Shown: positions 46,943 to 56,858 of the stretch, one piece after another | Numbering within the stretch: position 1 is the first letter of the stretch | Layout of the letters: every line of letters begins with the position of its first letter | Source: Rhodopirellula sp. P2 | GTDB lineage: Bacteria > Planctomycetota > Planctomycetia > Pirellulales > Pirellulaceae | Direction of reading: 5' to 3' | Length of the DNA: 64,000 nt | Assembly (NCBI RefSeq): GCF_028768465.1 | Contig: NZ_CP118225.1 | Span: 372,001-436,000 of the forward strand | Translations under genes and position numbers: made by a program | The notes under the pieces: generated by a model | Databases searched by the model: none | Seen by the model: only the letters and a program-made list of their open reading frames with translations | Told to the model about the DNA's origin: nothing

Positions 46943-49835
46943 CTCCTTCGGGGGTAGGGCTGGCGACCGCAGCGGACTCGTCCGTTGGGGTTTCGGTCGG
47001 TGGGTTTTCCGTTGTCAATTCGCGATGCAAGGAGTACTTCACGACAGCTTCGGCCGCGTGGTTGGCAGCGGGGTACTTTTCTCGGGCCAGACGAATCGCA
47101 CGCCCTTGGGCGTTGTCATCTGGCTTGTAAATCTGGTGCAGTTTCCGATGTTTCTCTGCCGACTCTTGATCGCCGAGACGCTCATAGAGCAGTTGCAAAT
47201 TGTGATGAGCGGAAACGTTTTCGGGATCGATCAGCAGCGTCTTTTGGTATTGCCTGATCGACTCTTCAAAGTAGGCCTGTCCCTCATCAGCCCGACGCTG
47301 GCGTTCGCGGATGTTGCCGAGATCAAACAAGGTTCGACCGAGTTGGTTGATCACTTCAATGTCCAAACTGAAATCAAATCCGCGACGTTGCATGTCTTCC
47401 GTGCTGTCATCCAACACGCTTCGAAGGTTTTGCTCGGCCTCTTCCAAACGTCCCTGTTGCGAGTTGATGACTCCCGACAACCATGCCCACGTCCAGCGAG
47501 GGAAACCTTCGGTCTCGCGATACTCGTCAGCCCGTTGCAGGGCCTCCACAGCTTCATCCAAGCGTCCCTCCGTGTTCAAAACGCGAGCCAAGTTCAGCGG
47601 GCCGTCGTATCGATCCAATTTCCCCACTTCACGGAACGCGTCTTCGGCCTGGCGAAGTTCCGCCTTGCCTTTCAGCAGCAAACCGATGCCATAGTCGTTC
47701 CATCGCTGCCAGGTTGGAATCTCCCGCGGCGAATTTTCAACAGCATCGTCCAAGCCTTCGATTGGAAACACCACTGTGTCGACCGCCATCGTCGTGATCG
47801 GCAACTCATTGTTGTAGTGCTGACCGGGGATGTGCCCGCGAATCTGAATCCCATGTTCCTCATTGACCCTGGCAACGAAGTCCATGTACTCCGTGTCGAA
47901 CTTTCGATACAGCAACTTCAACTCCACCTGAATCGGTTCAGTCACATCGTCCGGCACATTCAGTTCGTAGTGAACCGTCTGCCCAGCCCCCGGCGGGATC
48001 TGGTGGTTGTAGAGCGGCGTGAAGATGTCTTCCGCATTGCGACGATTGATTCGGTTGCCGTCCTTGTCCAGCATGAACACGTTGATGAAGTGCGACCACG
48101 GATCGACTTCGTTGTACTTGTTTTCATTGACCAAACCGCTGTGACCGATCAATCGGTCGCCGCTGGTCACTTTGACCTGCAACCAAATTTCGTTGCTGTC
48201 CACGGTGCCCTGCGAAAACAGGTGCCCCATCTTCATTGTCCGAACCACCGTTTCCAGCAGATACTTTTCTCCCCGTTTGAGTGCTGGCACTTCGGGACGC
48301 AGCGGCGCGATCAACTCCCCATCGATCTCGCCACCTTCGCGGACACCAAAGATGTCAACACGCATCACATCCTGCAAATACTCTTGATGCGCTGCGATGA
48401 CATCGTCTCGATCACGCAGCCACGCGATCCCAGTGTTCGCCGAGGGGAACATGTGATCGTGCACACTCAGTTCTTCCGCGTCATCGAACCTCTTTGCACC
48501 AAAGTCATTCGACGCCACCAAGGGCATGTGACACTTGTTGCAGTTATCGACCGCCTTGGGCGGGTAGTAAAAACTTCTCGCACCGTGCCCCGACACGCCA
48601 CTGAACAAATACGGGTCGTAATGGTTCTGGCCACGCAAAAATTCTTTGTAGCCGGTCAACGCTTCAGGCAAGTGCACCTTGTGGCACGTCGAACAGAACT
48701 CAGCCGTCTTGTGAAACGGTTTCAAGAACGTTTTCTTGTGAAACGACGGCTTTGCCTTCACCAATTGATTGTTGATCCACTGCAGCGCCGCGTTCTCGCT
48801 GTTGGCAAACGGATAGTGCAGTGGTTCTTCAATCGTGTAGTCGGCGTTGCCTCGCACACTGTTCACGTTTGTGATCGCATGACAAACCGTGCACGTGATC
48901 CCGGCATTTGCGGTCGGGTGATCTGTCATGTCGAAGTTCGGGTCATCAAACGCCCCCGAAAAGAATGGCACGGGATCGTGGCAACCCGCACACCATCGTG
49001 AGGCCTGAACCGACCCGTCCCGTTCGAGCGACTTCGCACGCGTTTCACTGACACTGGCGAAGTAGGGTGGGTTGTTGAAAGAACTGAACCGGTGAACGCT
49101 GTCCTGCCAGTCTTTGTGAATGTCCGCATGACATTTCAAACAGTACTCATCGTTCATCAATGCATCGGACGGGATGAAGTTGCCGCTCGACGTCCGCGCC
49201 AGCGATGGTTCGAAGTACTGCGTCCCTGAGTCCGGCCCCACCGCATTCCACTGCCGTGGATCCTGCATCTGCAAGATCACCATGGCGGCGATGGACGCCA
49301 CCGCGACCCCGCCAAAGCTCATTCCGATTCGCCACTTGATGCGAGGCCCGGCCAAGCGGTGCAGCCAATACAGCCAAATCGAGGCCAGCGGAAACGCGAC
49401 GTGCAACCAATACACCGTGTTGCGGGCCAACGGTTGTTTCAAATCAAACCCACCGATCCGAACCAACAAAATCCCCGTCGTGAGGATGCCCAAGCTGACC
49501 GCGAACAGGGCGTAGCCGATCCGGACCGCCCGCCGGTTGCGACGATCCTTGGTGTTCCACAGGTGGATCAAACCAAAGATGACGACCGGCAGAACCAACA
49601 GCAGTCCCATCACCAAGTGAGCCAGGAACATGTATTGATAGAAATAATCCTGATACGTCTGATCCCGAAACCACTCGAGGAACGTGAACGTCGCTAGGTA
49701 GCCCGAGTTGGCCAACAGCAACGCGAAAAGAACGAAGATGGCGTACAGCAGTTTCTTGAGCCGCGGACCGACCGCGCGAACGTACTTTTTCCGCGGCTTC
49801 GGCACGGCCGCACCGGGTTGTGCAACAGATGACAT
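46926..49835 (-). CDS. Membrane multihaem cytochrome c with C-terminal TPR domain
   Basis: A 969-residue protein. It begins with about five TM helices (LLYAIFVLFALLLANSGYL; FLAHLVMGLLLVLPVVIFGL; and others) as in cytochrome-b-like quinol modules. Then comes a periplasmic region with five c-type haem motifs: CLKCH, CAGCH, CTVCH, CSTCH and CNKCH. A beta-rich domain follows, and the last 300 residues are TPR-like helices (RQAEDAFREVGKLDRYD, RLDEAVEALQRADEY, RQYQKTLLIDPENVSAHHNL). Electron transfer between the quinone pool and an external partner is inferred. The start was placed at MSSVAQPG; 53 upstream residues in frame are not plausible. Confidence 0.88.
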   Translation of the reverse strand: MSSVAQPGAAVPKPRKKYVRAVGPRLKKLLYAIFVLFALLLANSGYLATFTFLEWFRDQTYQDYFYQYMFLAHLVMGLLLVLPVVIFGLIHLWNTKDRRNRRAVRIGYALFAVSLGILTTGILLVRIGGFDLKQPLARNTVYWLHVAFPLASIWLYWLHRLAGPRIKWRIGMSFGGVAVASIAAMVILQMQDPRQWNAVGPDSGTQYFEPSLARTSSGNFIPSDALMNDEYCLKCHADIHKDWQDSVHRFSSFNNPPYFASVSETRAKSLERDGSVQASRWCAGCHDPVPFFSGAFDDPNFDMTDHPTANAGITCTVCHAITNVNSVRGNADYTIEEPLHYPFANSENAALQWINNQLVKAKPSFHKKTFLKPFHKTAEFCSTCHKVHLPEALTGYKEFLRGQNHYDPYLFSGVSGHGARSFYYPPKAVDNCNKCHMPLVASNDFGAKRFDDAEELSVHDHMFPSANTGIAWLRDRDDVIAAHQEYLQDVMRVDIFGVREGGEIDGELIAPLRPEVPALKRGEKYLLETVVRTMKMGHLFSQGTVDSNEIWLQVKVTSGDRLIGHSGLVNENKYNEVDPWSHFINVFMLDKDGNRINRRNAEDIFTPLYNHQIPPGAGQTVHYELNVPDDVTEPIQVELKLLYRKFDTEYMDFVARVNEEHGIQIRGHIPGQHYNNELPITTMAVDTVVFPIEGLDDAVENSPREIPTWQRWNDYGIGLLLKGKAELRQAEDAFREVGKLDRYDGPLNLARVLNTEGRLDEAVEALQRADEYRETEGFPRWTWAWLSGVINSQQGRLEEAEQNLRSVLDDSTEDMQRRGFDFSLDIEVINQLGRTLFDLGNIRERQRRADEGQAYFEESIRQYQKTLLIDPENVSAHHNLQLLYERLGDQESAEKHRKLHQIYKPDDNAQGRAIRLAREKYPAANHAAEAVVKYSLHRELTTENPPTETPTDESAAVASPTPEGDDDVE

Positions 49836-50098
49836 GAGGCGATTCCAATGAACGGTCAGATGGCAGACGAGGTGTGCACCCGCCACCGACAACATCGGTT
49901 GGAGTGCAGCAATCGAATGAAAGCGAATCACTTCCAGTCGAGACCCTTCGTTCGCCCGCGCGAAAGAATTGGCGCAGGCGATGACTTCGAGCAAGACCTC
50001 TTCCGCAACGGTGACACAACGCCAGAGGCGGGTTGATCATCGACCAAGACGATGGAAGACAATCAACGCATGCAGCCCCGGATGGGAAGACGACTTGC

Positions 50099-50593
50099 TC
50101 AAGCCTGAGACAACGTCATCTGCGGCGGGCGATCGATCCCGAGCGAGAATCCCGGTTGGACATCAACGGAGTCTTCTCGCGATCGGCAAAGGAACTCGGC
50201 CAAGCGAACGCTCTCCGCCCCCGCCTTCCAAACCGCATCGTGATGCGGACGCTCAGCCACAGGAATCATCGGTGCAGGAATCGGAAGCACTGGCAGTTGG
50301 CCACACAACGGGCCATCACACGGTTTGGCTGGAACCGATTGGCTGGGCAGCCTCTGAATGGGCAGCCTCTGACTGGGCAAATCCTGTTGGGGCATCTCAC
50401 GATGCTGATCCAGCTGAGCTTCAGACTCGCGGTTTTCCGCTCCGCTGATCCGCATCGATGACTGCTGAGCAGCGACCATGGAAGTGCTGCCGGAGTGCTG
50501 CAACCAATCCCCGCAACTCGCCTCGACTGAACGTGGCGTCGAAACGCTCGCCAGTACAACAGCGACTACGAATGGAAAGAGAACACGTGACAT
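50099..50593 (-). CDS. Exported Cys/Pro/Gln-rich protein of unknown function
   Basis: A 164-residue protein with a signal peptide (LFPFVVAVVLASVSTPRSVEA) and a cysteine shortly after cleavage (SCGDWLQHS). The central part has imperfect repeats (SQRLPIQRLPSQSVP), then PCDGPLCGQ. It is Pro/Gln-rich with no known domain. The composition and signal argue that it is real; function is unknown. It is 263 nt upstream of the multihaem cytochrome gene on the same strand but not clearly in its operon. Confidence 0.65.
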   Translation of the reverse strand: MSRVLFPFVVAVVLASVSTPRSVEASCGDWLQHSGSTSMVAAQQSSMRISGAENRESEAQLDQHREMPQQDLPSQRLPIQRLPSQSVPAKPCDGPLCGQLPVLPIPAPMIPVAERPHHDAVWKAGAESVRLAEFLCRSREDSVDVQPGFSLGIDRPPQMTLSQA

Positions 50594-50897
50594 CGATTCT
50601 TCAGTCGATCCAACGGAGAGTCCGCCACCTCAAGAAAAGCAACGCTCGACCAAGAGCAGAGGCTGGCATCCTTACGAGCCTAGGCGGACTCACCCCCCAA
50701 GTCAATCAAACAAGGGAAGTCCCCCCCCCACAGCAATCTTAAGAGCACCTCGGTTCCCCTCCCAAACCCGCCAGCAGGATGAGCGATTGCCAGCTCGGCC
50801 TCGCTCCGTCCCAACCCGTCCGACCTGGAATCGAAAAGACGCAAAACACCGAAGTTTGCTAAGCTGATTGCACCCGCGAGATTCACTCTGGAATGAC
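50594..50897. other. Divergent region without clear gene
   Basis: A 304-nt region between the exported protein and the Rrf2 gene. A run of eight C precedes the nsrR-like gene. No convincing open frame or palindrome was found. Confidence 0.4.
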
Positions 50898-51323
50898 ATG
50901 AAACTGACAACCCAAACGGACTACGCGTTGCGAACGCTGATGTACTTGGCCACGAGAGACACTCGGGCCAACGTCGCTGGGGTGGCGTCGCTTTTCAACA
51001 TCTCGGTCAACCATGTGGCCAAGGTGGTCAACTTGCTCGCTCGCGAAGGTTATGTCCGAAGCATCCGCGGAGTCGGCGGCGGGATCGAGCTGGCCGTTCG
51101 ACCGGAAGACGTGACCGTCGGCCAGATCATCCAAACGATTGAGAACGACACGCATCTCCTGCCATGTGTTGGATCCGACCACAGTTGTGCGATCCATTCG
51201 TTCTGCAAACTCAGTGGCGTGCTGGCCAACGCCGAACGCATTCAAATGGATTATCTGAACAGCGTCACACTCGCGGACGTCGTCCCCACGCGTGGCCAAT
51301 TGGATCAACTCAACACCGAATGA
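50898..51323 (+). CDS. nsrR: Rrf2-family transcriptional regulator, NsrR-like
   Basis: A 141-residue DNA-binding protein. MKLTTQTDYALRTLMYLA is the typical Rrf2 start and SVNHVAKVVNLLAREGYVRSIRGVGGG is the helix-turn-helix and wing. Three cysteines, Cys90, Cys97 and Cys103 (LLPCVGSDHSCAIHSFCKL), can hold an Fe-S cluster as in NsrR, a nitric-oxide-sensitive repressor. The start at 50898 fits the family; ten residues upstream in frame do not. The next gene is a MarR-like regulator; known NsrR targets such as hmp are not adjacent. Confidence 0.85.
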   Translation: MKLTTQTDYALRTLMYLATRDTRANVAGVASLFNISVNHVAKVVNLLAREGYVRSIRGVGGGIELAVRPEDVTVGQIIQTIENDTHLLPCVGSDHSCAIHSFCKLSGVLANAERIQMDYLNSVTLADVVPTRGQLDQLNTE

Positions 51324-51427
51324 GCCGGGTCCGCGGGGCAGACACACGCCCCTCTGAACAAACGCACCCCACCTGCGGACACCCAGCACCCGCAGACCGG
51401 ACTTTTCGAGGACTTCCGCCCCCCTCT

Positions 51428-51489
51428 ATTTTCTCGGCGGAAAATACTCGACAAAAGATATTTCACTAATAACCTATTCAGCAGTGAAA
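51428..51489. promoter_or_regulatory. Two inverted repeats upstream of the marR-like gene
   Basis: ATTTTC-TCGGCG-GAAAAT (51428-51445) is a perfect 6-bp-arm palindrome. TTTCACT (51461-51467) and AGTGAAA (51483-51489) form a second, 7-bp inverted pair with a 15-nt spacer. Both lie in an A/T-rich stretch before the gene and could be the regulator's binding sites. A TCGACA at 51448-51453 could be a -35; no good -10 pairs with it. Confidence 0.4.
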
Positions 51490-51513
51490 CGAACTCCGTT
51501 GGAGGAAGTCGCC

Positions 51514-51987
51514 ATGAATCTGCAGCACGAACTGAATCGCCCCCAACCGTTTCGCTGCTTGGACCAAGAAGTGTTGCTGAATTTCCTCCGCATCGGTGAC
51601 CAACTTGAGAACCGATTTTCGCGACTGTTTCGCGAGCATGGTTTGACGCTGTCGCGTTTCAACATCCTCCGCAGTCTCGCCTTGGCAGAACGCTCGCTGA
51701 CCTGCGGCGAGATTGGCGAACAGATGATCCAGGTTGTGCCCGCGGTCACATCGCTCGTCGACCACCTGTGCTCGCAAAAGCTGGTTGAGCGGAAACGTTG
51801 CACAGAAGATCGCCGGGTGGTGCATGTGACGATCACCCCGAAAGGCAAACAACTGGTGGACGACACCATGCAGCCCTTGAAAGAGATGGAAGATCGGATG
51901 CTGCAGCACCTCAGCAAGGCGGACAAAAGCCAGCTTTTGCAATTGCTCAATCAAACTCGCGAATCGATCTCGCATCTCGACGACTGA
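51514..51987 (+). CDS. MarR-family transcriptional regulator
   Basis: A 157-residue winged-helix repressor. FREHGLTLSRFNILRSLALAE, LTCGEIGEQMIQVVPAVTSLVDHL and KRCTEDRRVVHVTITPKGK (recognition helix and wing) match MarR. The ATG at 51514 is preferred because GGAGGAA lies about 8 nt upstream; a GTG at 51484 is also in frame. It lies 103 nt before an RND adaptor gene and is probably its repressor, responding to a small aromatic or toxic ligand. Confidence 0.9.
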   Translation: MNLQHELNRPQPFRCLDQEVLLNFLRIGDQLENRFSRLFREHGLTLSRFNILRSLALAERSLTCGEIGEQMIQVVPAVTSLVDHLCSQKLVERKRCTEDRRVVHVTITPKGKQLVDDTMQPLKEMEDRMLQHLSKADKSQLLQLLNQTRESISHLDD

Positions 51988-52090
51988 CTTCGCTCGAACC
52001 TTCCCCCCATTCATCCTGGCCGCTCCGCCCCGACTGCTCGGAGACGCCACGCCCTCGAATCACCCTCCCATTTCCGGACCCCTCTGAACC

Positions 52091-53491
52091 ATGACACCTC
52101 CTCCTCACAACCTCAACTTCCTTGGGAAGCTTGCTCTCGGAGCTGGCATCGGTGGGATGTTGCTCGCTGTCACTGGGTGTGGCAATGCCCCGAGCGGCCC
52201 TCCCGCAATGCCCAAGCCGACTGTGACCGTGGCCCAACCGATCTCGAAAAAGATCGTTGAATGGGACGCCTACACCGGTCGGATGGAAGCGGTTGATTTG
52301 GTGGAGGTCCGCGCACGAGTGGACGGGTACCTGCAGTCAGTCCACTTTGACGAGGGACAAATCGTTGAGAAAAACGATCTCTTGTTCATCGTCGACCCGC
52401 GTCCCTACGAAGCAGAATTGGCGGCGGCACAAGCGAAACTTCAACAATCCGAATCGCAACTGAAACAGGCCAAGGCGATGACGGAAGTCGCCCGCGCCAA
52501 CCTGTTGCAATCCGAAGCTCAACTGAATCTCGCCGATGTTCGGTACAAACGAACGCAACGGTTGGTGGAACGCAACGCATCCTCCCAAGACGAACTGGAT
52601 GACCGTGAAGCTGAGTTCCTCAAAGCGAAAGCCGACGTCGAAGGCGTCCGCGCCAGTCTGAACTCTTCCGAAGCCGCGATCGCCACCGCGCAGGCCGAGA
52701 TCGAAGTCGCCAAGGCTGGCGTTGACACCGCCGAACTGAATCTTCAATACACTCGCATTCGTGCCCCGATCACGGGACGCATCAGCCGCAAGTATGTGAC
52801 CGAGGGCAACTTGATCGCAGGTGGAACGGCGACCTCTTCGCTGCTGACAACCATCGCGTCGGTGCAGCCGATCTACTGTGTGTTTGACGCCACCGAACAA
52901 GACGTGCTGAAGTATTCCCGCTTGGCCAAATCGGGTGAACGCGAAAGTTCGCGTGTGGCCAAGAACCCCGTGTATCTCGGCCTGATGGACGAAGAGGGTT
53001 TCCTGCACCAGGGACACATGGACTTCGTCGACAACCGCTTTGATGTCAACACCGCCAGCATGCGTGCTCGAAGCGTGTTTGCCAACGAAGATGAACTGTT
53101 GCTGCCCGGCATGTTCGCTCGCATCCGGATCCCCGGCAGTGCTCCGCACGATGCGGTGCTGATCCCTGACTCGGCGATTGGCACCGATCAATCGTCTCAG
53201 TACGTGTACGTGGTCGTCGATGGCGTGATCAAACGACAAACCATCACGAGCGGCCCCATCATCGATGGCCTGCGAGTCATTCGTGAGGGCTTGGATGGCA
53301 CCGAATCGTTGGTGATCAAAGGCCTGATGCAGTCTCGTCCCGATGCCGAGGTGAACACCATCGACGGAACGATCGAGGTCATCGAAGACGGATTGCCTGA
53401 CGAGTATCTCCCCGTTCCCAAAGAGGAATGGATTTCGCCCGCCCCCACCGCGGTTCCCATCGCGGATCGCAGGACGGAGGTGACACGATGA
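52091..53491 (+). CDS. RND efflux periplasmic adaptor lipoprotein (AcrA/MexA-like)
   Basis: A 466-residue membrane fusion protein. The signal ends in a lipobox-like VTGC (Cys30 region: LLAVTGCGN), so it is probably a lipoprotein like AcrA. VEVRARVDGYLQSVHFDEGQIVEKND and LQYTRIRAPITGRISRKYVTEGNLI are the two lipoyl halves around a coiled-coil hairpin (about residues 95-210). Beta-barrel and membrane-proximal domains follow. It overlaps the permease gene by 4 nt (ATGA). MarR is the likely regulator. Confidence 0.93.
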   Translation: MTPPPHNLNFLGKLALGAGIGGMLLAVTGCGNAPSGPPAMPKPTVTVAQPISKKIVEWDAYTGRMEAVDLVEVRARVDGYLQSVHFDEGQIVEKNDLLFIVDPRPYEAELAAAQAKLQQSESQLKQAKAMTEVARANLLQSEAQLNLADVRYKRTQRLVERNASSQDELDDREAEFLKAKADVEGVRASLNSSEAAIATAQAEIEVAKAGVDTAELNLQYTRIRAPITGRISRKYVTEGNLIAGGTATSSLLTTIASVQPIYCVFDATEQDVLKYSRLAKSGERESSRVAKNPVYLGLMDEEGFLHQGHMDFVDNRFDVNTASMRARSVFANEDELLLPGMFARIRIPGSAPHDAVLIPDSAIGTDQSSQYVYVVVDGVIKRQTITSGPIIDGLRVIREGLDGTESLVIKGLMQSRPDAEVNTIDGTIEVIEDGLPDEYLPVPKEEWISPAPTAVPIADRRTEVTR

Positions 53492-56400
53492 AGTTCCCTC
53501 ACTTCTTTATCGAACGCCCCATCTTTGCGTCGGTGCTGTCATTTCTGATCGTGCTGGTCGGTGGGATCGTGTATTTCACACTCCCGGTATCACAGTACCC
53601 CAGCGTCGCGCCGCCAACCATTTTGGTTCGGGCCAGTTACCCCGGGGCGACCCCCGAAGTCATCGCTGACACCGTGGCGACGCCGATCGAACAAGAGATG
53701 AACGGCGTCGATGACATGCTGTACATGGAATCGTCGTCCAGCTCGGACGGCACCATGCAGTTGACCGTGACGTTCAAATTGGGCACGGACCTCGATGATG
53801 CCCAGGTGTTGGTGCAGAACCGCGTCGCGATTGCCGAATCTCGTTTGCCGGAACAAGTCCGCCAAATCGGTGTGACAACGACCAAACAAATCCCAGACAT
53901 GTTGATGGTGGTTCACCTGAACTCGCCGGACGGCAGTCGCGATCAGCTGTACATCAGCAACTACGCGTTCCTTCGAGTTCGCGATGCCTTGATGCGATTG
54001 GATGGAGTCGGCGAGATCCGAATCGCCGGCGGCAACGAATACGCCATGCGCATCTGGTTGGACATCGAAAAGATGACCCACGTCGATTTGACTGCGGGTG
54101 AAATTGTCGATGCCATCCAAGCCCAGAACATCCAAGTCGCGGCGGGTGTGATCGGCCAACCACCGACCGATGAAACAGGTGATTTCCAACTCAATGTCAC
54201 CACGCAGGGTCGCTTGATTCGCGAAGACGAGTTTGGCGACATCATTGTCAAACGAGGTGACGATGGACGCATCACACGTCTTCGTGATGTTGCCCGGATT
54301 GAACTGGGTGCTCAAGACTATTCACGTTTGAGCTATCTCGATGGCAAACCCGCCGTCGCAGTGCTGGTCTATCAACGTCCCGGCACCAACGCGGTCGACA
54401 CCGCGGCGGCAGTCAAACGAATCATGAGTGAGATGAGCGAGGAATTCCCTCAGGGAATCGGGTTCGAGATCGCTTACAACCCGACCGACTACGTCGAGGA
54501 CTCGATTTCGGAAGTGTTCGAAACACTGTTCATCACCACGATCTTTGTGGTGTTGACCGTGTTCCTGTTTTTGCACGGTTGGCGTCCGACGATCATCCCT
54601 GTGATCGCGATTCCAATTTCTTTGATCGGCACCTTCGCCGTGATGCAGTTCCTGGGGGTGACCCTGAACACGTTGTCTCTGTTTGGATTGGTGCTCGCGA
54701 TTGGGATTGTGGTCGATGACGCGATTGTGGTGGTCGAGAATGTCGAGCGATTGATTGCCGAAGGCATGACCGCTCGGGAGGCGACCCACAAAGCGATGGA
54801 CGAAGTTGGCTCCGCTCTGATCGCGACAACCCTGGTGTTGATTGCCGTGTTTGTTCCCACGGTGTTTGTGCCCGGGATCAGCGGTCGGTTTTACCAACAA
54901 TTCGCGTTGACCATCTCGATCTCCACCGCGATCTCGACCTTTGTTTCGCTGACACTCAGCCCAGCGCTGTGTGCGTTGTTGCTGCGTCCCAAAGACGCGC
55001 CGAAGAATCGAATGGGCAAAGTCGTTGACTTCCTGTTCGGCTGGTTCTTTCGTTTGTTCAATCGAACGTTTGATGCGACCAGCAACATTTACGCGTCAAT
55101 CGTGGGACATTTGATCAAAAGGAGCGGTTTCGCGCTGGTGCTGTATGTGGGCCTGTTGGTTCTCACTGGATTCAGTTTCAGCCTGGTGCCGACCGGCTTC
55201 ATTCCGGACCAGGACCAAGGCTACGTGATCGTTGCGATCAACTTGCCCGATGGTGCGTCGCTGGCACGAACCGACCGCGTGACGCGGCGAGTGGCAGAGA
55301 TCGGAAAGCAGATCGACGGTGTGAAGCACGCCGTTGGAATCGCGGGTCTCTCCGGGGCCACGTTCTCGATCAAACCCAACGCGGCGGTGACATTCTTGCC
55401 GTTGGAAGACGCCAAAGAGCGAGCCAAACGAGGGCGTGGGGTGAATGCGATCGTCGCGGACATGCGCCGAGAAGTGGCAGCCATCAACGAAGCCCAGATC
55501 TTGATCATCCCGCCACCCCCGATTCGTGGGATTGGCCGTGGGGGAGGTTTCAAGATGTATGTCCAAGACCGCAGCGGTGCGGGACTGGATTCACTCAACC
55601 AAGTCACCCAGACAATGCTTGCCGAAGCCAACCAACAACCTGGCGTCACGCAAGTCTTCTCGAACCTGCGAATGGATGTGCCTCAGGTCTACGCGGACGT
55701 GGACCGGACCAAAGCACAGATGCTGGACATCCCTGTCAACCGAGTCTTCGAAGCGTTGCAGGTCTACTTGGGGTCGGTGTACATCAACGACTTCAACTTC
55801 CTGGGCCGCACCTACCGGGTCACCGCGCAAGCTGAACCCAAGTTTCGCGATGAGGCGGCCGACATCTCCCGGATTCGGACTCGTAGCGATCGAGGAGCCT
55901 CCGTGGCACTGGGCTCGGTCGTCAACATCACCAAAACCGCTGGCCCGGACCGACTGGTCCGATTCAACCTGTTTCCTGCTGCCGACCTCAACGGAACCAC
56001 TGTTCCTGGTTTCAGCACCGGGCAATCTCTGGCGACGATGGAACAATTGGCCGATCTGAATCTGCCCCCGGGCTTTGGCTATGAATGGACCGAAATCGCC
56101 TTCCAGGAAAAACAAGCTGGCAACACGATTGTGTTCTTGTTCCCCTTGGCGGTCCTATTTGTGTTCTTGGCACTCGCCGCTCAATACGAAAGTTGGTTGC
56201 TGCCACTGGCCATCATCTTGATTGTGCCGCTGTGTCTGCTGTTCGCCCTGACCGGTGTTTGGTTCCGTGGGATGGACAACAACGTCCTGACACAGATTGG
56301 TTTCATCGTGTTGATTGGACTGGCGTGCAAGAACGCCATTCTGATCGTCGAATTTGCCAAGGCGGAAGAGGACGCTGGTAAAAACCGCTTTGAAGCTGCC

Positions 56401-56646
56401 ATCGCGGCTTGCCGGTTGCGTTTGCGTCCGATCCTGATGACGGCGTTTTCGTTCATCCTGGGTGTGGTGCCGTTGCTGGTGGCCACGGGCGCTGGATTTG
56501 AAATGCGACGTGTGCTGGGCACCGCCGTGTTCGCAGGCATGTTGGGAGTCACGATCTTTGGTTTGTTTTTGACACCTGTGTTCTACGTTTTGCTGCGACG
56601 TTTCGCGAAACGCAAAGAGCCGGAAACAACACCTGAAGGCACTTGA
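53488..56646 (+). CDS. RND multidrug efflux permease (HAE1/AcrB-MexB type)
   Basis: A 1052-residue inner-membrane pump, full length. MKFPHFFIERPIFASVLSF is the classical AcrB-like start; the ATG overlaps the adaptor stop, so 20 upstream in-frame residues are rejected. YPGATPEVIADTVATPIEQ, GIVVDDAIVVVENVERL (TM4 proton-relay Asp pair), FIPDQDQGYVIVAINLPDG and the terminal GFIVLIGLACKNAILIVEFAK are family motifs. No outer-membrane channel gene is linked; it may use the one at 5466 or another elsewhere. Confidence 0.95.
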   Translation: MKFPHFFIERPIFASVLSFLIVLVGGIVYFTLPVSQYPSVAPPTILVRASYPGATPEVIADTVATPIEQEMNGVDDMLYMESSSSSDGTMQLTVTFKLGTDLDDAQVLVQNRVAIAESRLPEQVRQIGVTTTKQIPDMLMVVHLNSPDGSRDQLYISNYAFLRVRDALMRLDGVGEIRIAGGNEYAMRIWLDIEKMTHVDLTAGEIVDAIQAQNIQVAAGVIGQPPTDETGDFQLNVTTQGRLIREDEFGDIIVKRGDDGRITRLRDVARIELGAQDYSRLSYLDGKPAVAVLVYQRPGTNAVDTAAAVKRIMSEMSEEFPQGIGFEIAYNPTDYVEDSISEVFETLFITTIFVVLTVFLFLHGWRPTIIPVIAIPISLIGTFAVMQFLGVTLNTLSLFGLVLAIGIVVDDAIVVVENVERLIAEGMTAREATHKAMDEVGSALIATTLVLIAVFVPTVFVPGISGRFYQQFALTISISTAISTFVSLTLSPALCALLLRPKDAPKNRMGKVVDFLFGWFFRLFNRTFDATSNIYASIVGHLIKRSGFALVLYVGLLVLTGFSFSLVPTGFIPDQDQGYVIVAINLPDGASLARTDRVTRRVAEIGKQIDGVKHAVGIAGLSGATFSIKPNAAVTFLPLEDAKERAKRGRGVNAIVADMRREVAAINEAQILIIPPPPIRGIGRGGGFKMYVQDRSGAGLDSLNQVTQTMLAEANQQPGVTQVFSNLRMDVPQVYADVDRTKAQMLDIPVNRVFEALQVYLGSVYINDFNFLGRTYRVTAQAEPKFRDEAADISRIRTRSDRGASVALGSVVNITKTAGPDRLVRFNLFPAADLNGTTVPGFSTGQSLATMEQLADLNLPPGFGYEWTEIAFQEKQAGNTIVFLFPLAVLFVFLALAAQYESWLLPLAIILIVPLCLLFALTGVWFRGMDNNVLTQIGFIVLIGLACKNAILIVEFAKAEEDAGKNRFEAAIAACRLRLRPILMTAFSFILGVVPLLVATGAGFEMRRVLGTAVFAGMLGVTIFGLFLTPVFYVLLRRFAKRKEPETTPEGT

Positions 56647-56651
56647 TCCGT

Positions 56652-56672
56652 TGGCTCGAAGGAGCCAGATTT
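56652..56672 (+). terminator. Possible terminator hairpin after the RND permease
   Basis: TGGCTC-GAAG-GAGCCA forms a 6-bp stem 5 nt after the permease stop, followed by GATTTCTTCT, a weak T-rich tail. It could end the efflux operon. Confidence 0.35.
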
Positions 56673-56858
56673 CTTCTCGAAGTGTCTGGCTTGCATCGGA
56701 AGTCAAAAAGAAACCGGACAGCTCGCATCAACACTGCTAAGTTCCTTGGCAGTGGTGCGCGGGCTTTCCGGGTTTTCGTTTGGTTCCTTAGACTGAACGT
56801 CCGGTAGGAACCAGACCGACGACTTCCGATCCTCCCAACTCCTCTTTCCGATCCAATC

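Noticed and set aside
46815..49001. 728-codon plus-strand frame antisense to the multihaem cytochrome
   Set aside because: The minus strand has five CxxCH motifs and TPRs; the antisense frame has no family features and arises from high-GC codon bias.
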